Assembly: GCA_905250125.1 (NCBI GenBank)
Contig: CAJNOL010000552.1
Coordinates: forward strand, 60,243 to 124,242
Source of the DNA: Rotaria sordida
Lineage: Eukaryota > Rotifera > Eurotatoria > Philodinida > Philodinidae
Length of the DNA stretch: 64,000 nt
Direction: 5' to 3'
The translations under genes and the position numbers were made by a program. Shown in pieces: positions 25,364-35,785 of the stretch; within the stretch, counting starts at the first letter, position 1, and each line of letters starts with the position of its first letter. The notes under the pieces were generated by a model, which was not told the DNA's origin, made no database searches, and saw only the letters and a list, made by a program, of their open reading frames with translations.

Positions 25364-25690
25364 AATGTACCTTTTTTCTAGCATTCTATAATCGTGATAG
25401 AATAACAGAAATAAATTGACAAGTAAATATAAAAAACTGAAGATTGAATAACTTTACTATTGTTTGAATATAACATAGAAAATGTTATATAATTATAAAA
25501 TTTATTTGTCAATTTATTTCTGTCATTCTATCACCACTATAGAAGACTAGAAAAAAATACATTTCTTTTATTCTGTTCATGTAGTTATGATAGAATGACA
25601 CAGATAAACTGTCAAGTAAATTTTATAATTATATAGCATTATTGACGTTATGTTGAAGCGATGGTAAAGTTATTCAACCTTCAATGTTAA
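25364..25690. repeat. cluster of three copies of a ~120-bp unit in alternating orientation
   Basis: A segment at 25364-25428 is matched inverted at 25502-25566 (shared GATAGAATGACAGAAATAAA and TTTTTCTAG). The full unit reads on the minus strand through 25440-25566 and recurs on the plus strand at about 25575-25690, ending in GTAAAGTTATTCAA. The first copy is truncated. The arrangement suggests a fold-back element with internal duplication. No gene is affected. Confidence 0.65.
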
Positions 25691-26082
25691 ATTTTCTTGA
25701 TAAGTCTACTTGTGACTCAGTTCGTAATTATTGTCTCGATATGAGAAAAAAAAACTCACTTTATATTTTTCCATATTAATACATCGTAATTTCAAAAGTA
25801 CATATTGAAGACTAATTACTGTAGGAAAAGAATAAATATGAACTAAAAAAAATGAACTACTGATAATCATGATTGAGTTATTTTTGTGAATGTTCAAATC
25901 ATCACTTATTTCAATGGTAACAGAGCCAGTTGTTCAAGATGTTCGATTTTGACTAAGTTTATAATGTAGAATTTTGATATGTTAGTGAAATAACACTAAT
26001 ATACGGACGGGAAGAACTACAAACTTATCGAGTTCTTTTACGTTGACTTCGAGCAGCTTGTTTCTGTCCATTCACATACTTG

Positions 26083-27690
26083 CTACGTATTGTAGTTTAG
26101 AAAATATCGAATTTTTTTCGCTCGTCTGAAAAGAAAGCTGCCATCATGATCTCTATTTAAAAAAGAAGTCAAATTAATTTTCGCGTGGGAGAGCATACTC
26201 ATGTTTAATAATTTCAAATCGTTCATCTTGTCATCTTTTTCCAAAACTTTCCTATTCTTCATTCGTTCAATTGCTTTTACTACATCATCCAGAGTTAGTA
26301 CAGCATCCTGACAAGAAAGGTCTTCATAATCAATGGAGAGACTTGAGTTTTGTTGTAAAACCTCTTCATTCACTGTTGTATCAACGTTGAGTATTTCACA
26401 GAAATATTCCTTCTATCGATTTAATCCATCCTTACTGTCATTTAAAATTATACCGTTCTTGTCCTGAGTCGGTACGTGACTTATATTCACACCGCTTTCC
26501 CGGAGCCTTCGAATGATTTGAAAAGCAGTTGCTGTATCGTGTACTTTAATTATATTTTCTATGTCTATACTTAACTCCTTCTAATATTCATGTTGTCTAG
26601 TATACACTTTGTTCTTCACTAATTTTGCCAACATTCGATATTTATTTCGATATTTATTCTCTTTGACCGTGCTACAATGCCGTTGTTACTACACAAATAC
26701 TTCAGCTTTTTTGTCGACAATATCCTTGAGTACTAATATGAATCATCCTTTATCACCATGTTGAATGTTTTTACTCTCTCCAAACTAGTGCTTGTCATGC
26801 TCACGGACACAATTAGCAAATATTGTGAATTTTTTTTGTTTACCGAGCACATCACTATCGATCTATTTTGAATGATCTAATCTTAACCAATCTTTCTTCA
26901 GTGTTTTATGACAACGTTTTAAATTTAACTGAACTTAAGCTCGTAATAAATAATGTTCTGTTCCAATGCTACCAGTAGTACTTCTATGAATGCGTATATC
27001 TTGAACACTAGCTCTGAATTTACAATTAGCTAGCATATAATCCAATATGGACCGTTGTTTAGTTTTTGAATGTATCCATGTTGCTTGTTCGATTGATTTA
27101 TGCGGAAAGAACATATTAGTAACTAGAATGCCATTGAATAGGCAGAAATCGATGAAACGAGGACCGTTTTAATTCTGTTTGTCAACAGCATGTTTACCGA
27201 TAGTTTTCTCAGCTGTATTGTCCTGTTCTACTCCAACTCGAGCATTAAAGTCGACCATTGTCAAAATTATATTGTTCTTACGAACTTTATCTATCGTTGC
27301 TTCAAGAGTTTTATAGAACACATCACAGACATCAGTGTTATTTTTTTGTAGTCCACTTGAGAGATTCACAGGTTCATACACGGCTGTGATTGTAATTGAT
27401 ACAGGTCGACATTCAATACGAATCATAACGATTTTTGAATTAACTACTTCCCAATGGAAACCTGAATTCTTCTGGATACATGATTGTATCATTTGTTGAT
27501 GCCGATGACAACTGAGAAACTGATTCAGAATGAATGAACGTATATTCATTCACTGCACAGATACTCAAACCAGGTATCCTAGTTCCAGCGAGTGCTGCTA
27601 CCTTGATTCGATACCGTTTCAACTGACGAACAATTATACTGTTCATGTTTGATGAGACGATAACACGATCTAATATTCCATGATCCATAC
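26083..27690 (-). pseudogene. truncated non-LTR retrotransposon (endonuclease and linker only)
   Basis: Reading from right to left, 27440-27688 and 27169-27549 encode pieces of an APE-type endonuclease (VRQLKRYRIKVAALAGTR, then VYEPVNLSS and TMVDFNARVGVEQDN). About 26400-27170 continues with a degenerate linker (SILDYMLANCKFRASVQDIR). At 26083-26373, LTLDDVVKAIERMKNRKV precedes where the reverse transcriptase should begin. The reverse transcriptase itself is absent, so the element lost its 3' half. Several stops interrupt it. It is related in layout to the LINE at 13.4-16.4 kb but not obviously the same family. Confidence 0.75.
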
Positions 27691-28362
27691 AGTGTTATAT
27701 TGATGGTAGTAATGATTTATATGTGTTTTTTTCCTGTAGTCAGATACAGGTTAACATCCTATGCTTGGGTAACTGACTTGAGAATGTTTACTCTCATAAG
27801 ATCATTTTTCGAAAAGCTCAATTTCTATTGGTTCTTAGTCCCCAAATAAACTTTCGAGAAAAATAGAGTTCAAATTCAAATTCTTTGCCCTCGAAAATCT
27901 ATTGGCCTCTTTCATATATCCTCGAAATATCACTTCTGTGACTGAGAAATGTGATTTCAATTTTCGACCAGACAGAGCGTGGACCAATAGATCAGTGGGT
28001 TCTGTTCTGCAAACTTATCCTTCTAGGATTGAGAATAGAATAAAAACTTACTAATGATATTATATTTAATTGTAATCCAAATAATAAAAGGTAAAATGAG
28101 TGTATTTTATTGCTCTATATTCAGAAAGAGCTAGCTTGGTTGTTACTCAGAACTGATAAGAATAGGGATAGCGTTAATTTAGGTGAGATTTAACATACTC
28201 TTAGAAAAAAAAACTTTTCGGTTATTTTTTCTAGTATTACATTTGAAAATATTTCATAAAAGAAATGCTTGAAAATCATCTTAGAATTTTTCGATAAGCA
28301 AAAAATACAAAATTTAGTACATTAACTGTCGTCGGATCGATCAAGTTTGTTAAACTTGGATA
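27691..28362. other. spacer between two transposon relics
   Basis: No gene seen. Part of it may be the 5' end of the minus-strand LINE. Confidence 0.3.
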
Positions 28363-28370
28363 AAGAATGC

Positions 28371-29979
28371 CAGAGTTGTCACCTCATGAAGTCTAAAAAG
28401 CAGAAAATAGTGCAAATAAAAACAGAAAAATGAAAAAACATCGGAAACTTATATTGTTATCGATTTTTAGCATTTCTAAGGGTTTTAATTATTTTTTCTT
28501 ATCTATAGCATTTCTTTATGTTTACAAAGTTTCAAAACATAGAGATTTTATTCAATACATTGTTTTTTGAATGTACACCTATTATTATAAGAACTAATTG
28601 CTTCCAGCAACTCTTTTTGAGACAACAAATATTTATATATTTTCGTACATGACAATGAAGTATTTCGGCGAATTTGTAATTCAGCAGCTTTTGAATCGAC
28701 TGACATTGAATTACAAAAATCATTAAGTAAATGTTTCATTTCTGAAAAAGCATCTTCTACATAGGCATTGCTGGCTAGAATCAAATACAAAAAGCAAATC
28801 AATTTCTTCATATTTGATATTAGTGTTGCAGTGACAATAAATAACATTGCCAATAGTTGATCTGATTGAATTACATTTGCTTGTTTTTTTCTCGTCTTCT
28901 TCATCAGCCTCACTTGAACTGAAGAATAACAACCTTTTCTTTACCCGAAATTTTGAAAAATATTGTACACAAACCGGACAATATTTTGTGTTTTTTTTAT
29001 TCGATGCATCGAACATGATAGAATAGAAATATGGTTCCTTCACTTCTATTAAAACTTGTTGAGTAAAATATGAAGCCAAGACATTCACTGCAATCGAGGA
29101 GCATTTTGTTCACTCACAGGAGATTAATTTTCCAATTACAGAACACAATGAGAAAATAGTTTTGATGACATTTGTGTTGCACTGTTGAGATGTATAATAA
29201 TGATCATGTTTGACTCCATGGCATACAAGAGTATCTTCTGCAACTGCTATTTCTTCATTCTTCTTGCTTAGCTTTATTGTTGATGTTATCAATTATCGAT
29301 TTATACTGAAGAATTTCATATTATTTATATGTCTTTTCAATTTTTTATGCCAATCAAAACCATTTTTCTCACCATAATAAACTGAAAAATGCTCACTGCA
29401 AACAATGCATACAACTTTAGTTGCATCCGGTTTGTACTCTCGTAAAAATGATCCAAGTTTAGAGTCAAATAACCATTATTGATTAAAAACATCTTTTTTT
29501 TTTCTTCTTTTCAAAAGCATTTACTGTGACTTTCACATTTTTATTTTCACCTGATTGTAGCACTGTTGTTATTGTTACTACATTTTTATGATTAATTTCA
29601 CGTTCATTGATTTTCTCGCTATCTGTTGATCATAGAAAACTGTTTAGATTTTCGGATTTGAGATTTTTCTGGGTAATCAAAGCACGTAACATTAGTTGGT
29701 AAACAGAATTAACTATTAGTTAAAGGCAGAATGGTATTTTTACTTCACGAATAGGAATTGAGAGTACAGCTTCTCTTCCATAGGAAAAACTTTTAATGTT
29801 GTTACACTGAATTGGCACATCAATCAACAAGACTGACGGCAAACTGTGCACGTCAGTAATCATGATTTATTCAATAACAACAGGTTTTCTTCTGTACCAA
29901 ATTTTCAATATGAAAAAAAAAAGTTTTTTATATGAAAAAGCAGAAAAAAAGGAAAAAATGCGAAGAGGTGGCAACCCTG
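28371..29979 (-). mobile_element. decayed hAT transposon
   Basis: The left end CAGAGTTGTCACCTC (28371-28385) and the complement of the right end, CAGGGTTGCCACCTC (29965-29979), match at 13 of 15 positions. The CAGRG terminus is typical of hAT. Flanking octamers AAGAATGC (28363-28370) and AAAAATAC (29980-29987) differ by two transitions and look like an aged 8-bp target duplication. The interior encodes a broken hAT transposase on the minus strand. Confidence 0.8.
28500..29560 (-). pseudogene. hAT transposase relic with internal deletion
   Basis: The N-terminal part (29110-29292, VAEDTLVCHGVKHDHYYTSQ) is separated by one stop from the next block (28723-29088, VNVLASYFTQQVL and SIMFDASNKKNTKYCPV). 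The C-terminal hAT dimerisation region follows in another frame (28548-28913: YVEDAFSEMKHLLNDF, RRNTSLSCTKIYKYLL). The catalytic middle is missing. The zinc-finger end is only suggested by ATKVVCIVCSEHFSV near 29400. This family is widespread in animals. Confidence 0.75.
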
Positions 29980-29987
29980 AAAAATAC

Positions 29988-30478
29988 ATTCTGCTGACAA
30001 ACTTTCATTCTGATATCTTTTATCGACGATAGCTTTTGTATAAGTATACATTATCTAGCAACAATAAAAACATTTTATTTATTTTAGTTTATTTTTTTAA
30101 TTATTTTGGACCTTGAAAACATTTTATTTGTGTCGCAGTTTTTATTCTTGAAATGTTGAGAGCGAATGCAAAGAGAGAAAGGAAGAAAAAAAGAGAGAGA
30201 TGTTTAAACAAGCAAGGCTAGTAAAATATATTTAAATAAAAAAGAAATTTCTTGAAGATTCTAGATGAAGAACGTGTTCGACTGGCAACAGAATTTATTT
30301 TACTACGTAAAACAATTACATTCAAAATTTAAATGAGAGAGAAAGAAAAAAAAACCAACATTGGAGAAAATAATTTTGTTTTCTTTTCGTCAATCTATAA
30401 AATGGTTTGCATTTGATGATTTCTTGTATTTTAGAGAAATTTTTTTCCAAAGAAAATTGCTTATCAATCGTTCTTGGT
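29988..30478. other. spacer 5' of the Tubby-family gene
   Basis: AT-rich. An upstream in-frame ATG at 30407 could extend the Tubby frame by 24 residues. No promoter element was assigned. Confidence 0.3.
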
Positions 30479-32965
30479 ATGTCAAATCCTGAATCGCAAA
30501 CAACTGAAAAGTTAGATGAATATTTGTTTGAAAATTTTCAATTTTTCTTTTCAATATTTAGTTTAACTGCTGAAGATCGTCATGATATTGATGAAGATAA
30601 TGATCAAGCAAATGCAGCGCATAAAATAATTCCAGCCATTCATGGACCACCAGTAGTACCAGGTTACAATAATGTTTATTTTATTTTCGAAATCAATTAT
30701 TTATTTAGAAGAAAACAAACCAGATATACAATTGTCAAAAGAATCTTCAAAAACAAATGTATTTTCTTATATAGAATTTTATTTTATTTTTTTCATTTTA
30801 CTTTATTTGTAGATAAATCAATCAAAGGATTCCAATTTTGATGTACAAAATTTGATTCAAAATGATTTAAAAAAATATGTAAATACACCAGTTCCAAAAG
30901 ATTATTCAGATTTTGTTCAATGTCATGTAAAACGTGTTAGAGAAGGTTTTACAAAAGGTTTTGAATCAATATTTACTATGCATTTTGACGGACAAAATGA
31001 AAATAATCAAGTATTTTTATTTATAAAAAACAAAAAAGAATATTTTCATTCGAATTTTTTTCTTTTTAAGACTTTCCTTCTGAGCGCACGAAAACATATA
31101 ACAATTGGTGGACATGCAGAATATTTCATTGGAATTGATTCTGAAAATCCATCAAAAACTCTAAATGATGATAATTCACTTGCAGCATTAAAAGGTATTA
31201 ATATTACTGGTAGTGAATACATAATTTACGATCATCAAAATTCTTCAACTGATCAACGTAATAAACAGCAATCAGGTGCCATTATTTATGTGAGTTATTA
31301 GAAATTATTTTTATTTTTCTCTTCAAATTTTTTTCAACAAAACTAATGAAAATGTTGTTAGCGTCATCTCATGCAGGATTAAAATATAAAACACCACGCA
31401 GGTACTGTCGCTAACCATATGAAGATTGTTTTAATCTATCTATGTTGGGATACATTTCTTCACTATTACTTTACGTAATTCTTTAGAAACGCAATAAGGA
31501 AGTAGTTCATATATTATAATGAGACGTTATTCATATACGGTCTGCGATTGTATATCAACAACATCTGTCACAATCTATGATACAAAGGACAGTGAGTGTT
31601 GCTAAGGTGTCTGTTATGGTCTTTGAGGTGAAGAGAGGGAAGGATGGAGGGTTGATGCAAATTTTTATCCTATATACTTCAACACCCCATTTAGTTTGTA
31701 TTTCACAAAATACAAGCAAAGTATCTCTCTTGCACAGGGTGCCACGAAATCGTAACACATGAAAAGCGACATTTAGTAGTTGATACTTAAACACTAGTTC
31801 AATAATTGAATTCAACTTTCAAGTTCAACATCACGATTGTATCATAGAATTTGTTTCTCTATTTTTGCATTTTTGGTCATTTAAACTTAAAATTTCTTGA
31901 AAACTGAATCAAACAATTTAATAAACAGATTTGTTCCAACTAGTAACAGTTAATAATCGCTTTTCTTTACGATGAGATGGAATAAGTAATCAGTTCATCT
32001 TATGCAGACTGTCAAAAAATAGATTTAAATTCAGTTCAAATTGAAATATTCTAATTTGAACTGGTTCACTTTGAAATCCTTCCTGTTCACTTTAGAATAA
32101 TTTTGATTTCAACTATTAAACCTGTGATTAAGATGGCTCTTAAAGAGTTCATTAGAAACAAATATTTAAACTTATTTCAATCGAACTTTAAATTTTGATT
32201 GTTTTACATATTTTTGAAGAATATCAATATGAAAAAAGAAATGTTGTAATTGTTTATGTTTGTATTTTTTTTTCAAATTTTTCTATAGATTAATAATAAT
32301 AAGATAATAAATTCTTATTTTCTACTTTTGATTGATCTGTTAAAGAAGTTCTAAAAACTTTAAAGAAAAAAATAAATACTATTTTGTTGAAATGTAATAT
32401 AAATGTTTTAGTATGAACATATAATTGGATCGAGCGAACCAAGAAAATTGACTGTTTTGTTGCATGACACTGGAAAAAACATTCGACCAATAAAAGTCAA
32501 TAGATCATTCTTTATATGGTGTTCAAACTGATTTATTTTTCTTGTTGAAGGCAGGTGAAACAATTATTGATGAATGGCGATCTGGACGTTCAACGGATTT
32601 GATTCAAATGCAAAATAAAGCGCCAACATACGATGAAAGTTAATCAATATTGAATTTATTTTTTCTAAAATAATTCTTTTAATTTAGAATCTAAAACATA
32701 TACTCTTAAATTGCATGACAGTCGTATAAGACTACCATCACATAAAAATTTCCAATTAATATTTCCAAATGATAATCGTATGTTTTTTTTTCTTGAATCA
32801 AGCTTTTCATTACTTTTTTTCGATAATATAGATGACGAAAATGCTGTTATGCAGTTCGGTCGTATTGATGACAATAATTTTGCTCTCGACTATCGACATC
32901 CTCTTACGGCCATTCAAGCATTTGCTATTGCATTAAGCTCTTTTCATAATCGATTCCATTCTTAA
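30479..32965 (+). CDS. Tubby-family (TUB/TULP-like) protein
   Basis: Seven exons (30479-30673, 30813-31010, 31071-31289, 32412-32495, 32551-32638, 32688-32777, 32832-32965) join in phase into 335 residues. About 250 C-terminal residues form the Tubby beta-barrel: [77 protein letters not shown] and the closing [12 protein letters not shown]. Tubby domains bind PI(4,5)P2 and, in animals, help carry membrane proteins into cilia. The basic loop is weaker than in vertebrate Tubby (SARKHI where those have GRKRKK), so lipid affinity may differ. The N-terminal part is short and acidic, with no clear IFT-A-binding motif. Start at 30479 is a choice; 30407 is in frame. The donor at 30673 and the GTCAAT donor after 32495 are the least certain junctions. 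Confidence 0.8.
31290..32411. other. long intron of the Tubby-family gene
   Basis: At 1,122 bases this intron is many times longer than the gene's others, which are 50-140 bases. The middle (31555-31815) is less AT-rich and holds overlapping open frames on both strands without known motifs, so an old insertion is likely. I could not find terminal repeats. Confidence 0.4.
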
Positions 32966-33099
32966 ACTTTACACACTCAATTAAAAACAAAAAATGAAAA
33001 GCTTTTCATTTTTTATCAGTAGAACATTAATAAGTGAAAACAATTAATATTTATCCATTGTCACATTTAGATTTTATAGATGAGCACGTTCTATTAAAT

Positions 33100-33116
33100 A
33101 ATAAATACAAAATAAA
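33100..33116 (+). promoter_or_regulatory. two AATAAA polyadenylation signals
   Basis: AATAAA at 33100-33105 and 33111-33116, about 140 bases after the Tubby stop codon. Confidence 0.4.
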
Positions 33117-34107
33117 CTTAATAATATTAGAACATAATCTTTTAGATCTATTGAATATATGAAAATAAGCTTAATAATTGTTCTTTTCAATTGAATTTCT
33201 CATGAAATAAAGAAAATAAAGTGTCTAATGATAATACAAACATATTTTGTACTTACTTCAGAATCATCGATGATTTTCAAATTTTTAATCAGTATGCGTG
33301 TGCATGTCAATGCGTGAAGCTGAAGGTGAAAGACGGCCCTCACGCCCACATCGTCTAAACCACTGTAAAGTGCCAACTAATGTCCATTTCAAAATAAAAG
33401 GCAGATGATTGTTTTTCGGACAACTCCTCAACAGAAAGTGCTTTGAAAAATGTATAGAATTTCAATTATAAGAGGTACGTTAGATTTGCCTATTCAAAAT
33501 CTGTAACTCTACATAAATCCGAAATTTTTATTTTGTATCATTTAAAAAACATACACTCAACAATGATCGTCAAAAATGTTTGAAACAACCTTTCGTGAAA
33601 GTTTTTCAAATTTCAATAATTCTATGTCTATTAATGAATAGTTAGATTTTCGACTATTTTGAATAGAATGAAAATGTTCATATTATAACAAAATTATTCT
33701 TTGTTATGTAAAAGCAATGCTAATTATATTACATCATCAATCATGTATTCTAGTCGCAAAGTATAATGGCACAATAGACTCTTGCATGATAAATATCTTT
33801 TTGGTATGTTTAATTGGACATGCAGTTCTTTTATTAAATCAATAATTGGTAATATGAAACAACAAAAGAGAAATAGATGTTGTTTGTCAATCAGTTATTT
33901 CTTCGGTCTCGGAATCCATTTTCTCATCATCGTCATCATCCTCTAATAATTCGTCTTCGAATTGTTCCGTAAAGCATCGGCTTTTTGAACTTTTCCTCAA
34001 TATTGTATACATGATTGAGATAAGCCGTAGCTGCATCTGCTTTTAAGTCTAACATTCATTTCTGTTATAATTGTCGAACGTCGCTGAAACGAAAATTGAT
34101 ATTCTTA

Positions 34108-35785
34108 TCTATATATGTAATGTTCAGTTTGTGTCTGTCTATGCGTCTGTGTCGAGTCAAAGGTTAAAGGTCAAAGATTAAGGATCAAGCATCATGACAT
34201 GGTTGAGTGTGGGATGCGGTGGAGTGAGTAACTGGGTGAGGACTAGTGTAGAGTGTGGAGTAAAGGTATTGGGTGTAGGTGTGATGTGGGGGTGAGGAGG
34301 ATGCAGTGTGGAGGTGAGAGGGATGCAGTATGAGGGTGAGGGGTTGTGATATAGGAGTGAGGAAAGTGTGGCGTGGTACGGAGGGTGAGAGGTGTGGCAG
34401 TGAGGGAGTGGCGAGGTGTGATGTACAGCTTAAGACGTGTGAGAGTGAAGGGATGTGGTGTGGGGAGCTGTGAGTGGGTGTTGTTGGGTAAGAGGGGACG
34501 TGGGTATGGTTTGGTCTTTGGGTGTGTGAAATTGCAGCTATATTGGAGATCATAAAGTAACACCCACACCAGAAATATGTACCGCGCCTAAAAAACGACG
34601 CGCGAGCGGCGGCCACCGCACCAAAAGCGTCTCCATCAAGTGGAACGACCGTTCCGCGTCTTATCAAGTCGGGAGCGCGGCGGTTCCTAGATAAGTAGAG
34701 GATTCTTTCGATGATTCTTTTAAGGAGTTTATCGCATCAATATTTTTGAATAGATAGTGCCTCATTAATGAAGACTTTCGTATGAGCAATAGTATGACAT
34801 TAATAAAACCATGAAAGTCTATTTATTCACCAAATTTAACTTGATATATGTACAGGGAGTACTAAAACTCATCTGTCGAAAAAGAATAAGCACATCTCCA
34901 CTCAGTTTCGAATAAGTGAGCTAACTTTTTTCTGATGATAGAGTGATGTTCCAAGTTTATCTTCATAAATCAACAGCTTATTGACATATTTGAGATTTAG
35001 AACGGCCTACTTCAATACAGAATTCAACATTGTTTTTTGTGGTACTTTTTTTCCTAATAACCAGTCATAGAAACATGAAATTTATCCAAAATCAGCTTGA
35101 AGTATCCCATTTTGTAGAGGCTTTTTACTGATCAGTTTCATAAAATAAATTTTTCTATTCTGACCAAAACATGATTATATTACAGTTGAAATACTAGAAA
35201 ACGTCGAATTACTATCGTGCTTCAGGTAGATCCAACGTTCCACAATCGTGACCCTAGTACCATCATGTGCTGGTGGAAATGGAAAATTTTTTAAATGTAT
35301 ATGTAGTCTGGAATGTGTATTTTAAAACTAAGACTTCCCAACAATTCAAAACCGTTAGTAGGAGAATTCAAAAATTCAACTTTTCCCAAGAATGAGTACT
35401 AAGTCGATGTCTGATTGTTTACAATTCTTGGTTTAACACGAAAAGGACATTAGTATTGCTGCATGACATTAAACTTAACTCGGCTTTTCTAGTGTCAACT
35501 TCAAGAAATTGCAAATTTTAACATGATCCAACTGCTATTGTACGGCCGCTCGAGCAGTAAAAACGGCCTGCGCGGTGCACGTCACTGATCCACATTACAC
35601 CTGCATGCAATACCCCTACTCCCAATCTACACCCCACTACATGTGCTATCCATCTAAATAACTTGTTTAGAAATAGTGGAGGTAAGACCTCTAACTACGT
35701 CTTTGACAATTTTCTCACCGTCAGATGAACTTTTCTTTTGGTGATGAAAACAAACGATCGTGGAGCACGCACGGGTTCTCGCTAG
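34108..35785 (+). mobile_element. non-autonomous Helitron inserted in the transposase
   Basis: It begins TCTATATATGTAATG after an A (34107) and ends CTAG (35782-35785) before a T (35786), as Helitrons do (insertion between A and T, 5' TC, 3' CTRR). A small hairpin CGTG-GAG-CACG (about 35758-35768) lies 13 bases before CTAG. Removing it joins the flanks so that the host transposase reads on as QYMRDKNINFRF, which fixes both ends to the base. No Rep/helicase is present. The interior has a strongly strand-asymmetric G/T-rich tract (34195-34535) and GC-rich patches (34575-34685, 35540-35585). Confidence 0.8.
34195..34535 (+). repeat. G/T-rich, C-poor degenerate repeat tract
   Basis: Irregular GTGAGG, GTGTGG and GGATGTGG-type words, including several exact TGTGGG, with almost no C on the plus strand. 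Open frames on either strand here (60-160 codons) are low-complexity by-products and not genes. Confidence 0.7.

Noticed and set aside
34185..34667. 160-codon minus-strand ORF rich in Pro, Thr, His and Ser
   Set aside because: It is the complement of the G/T-rich tract; low complexity explains the lack of stops, and frames on both strands are open.
35540..35556. CGGCCGCTCGAG looks like a NotI-XhoI cloning linker
   Set aside because: The full NotI site is absent (ACGGCCGC), no vector sequence surrounds it, and it sits inside a Helitron whose ends are exact; coincidence in a GC-rich patch.
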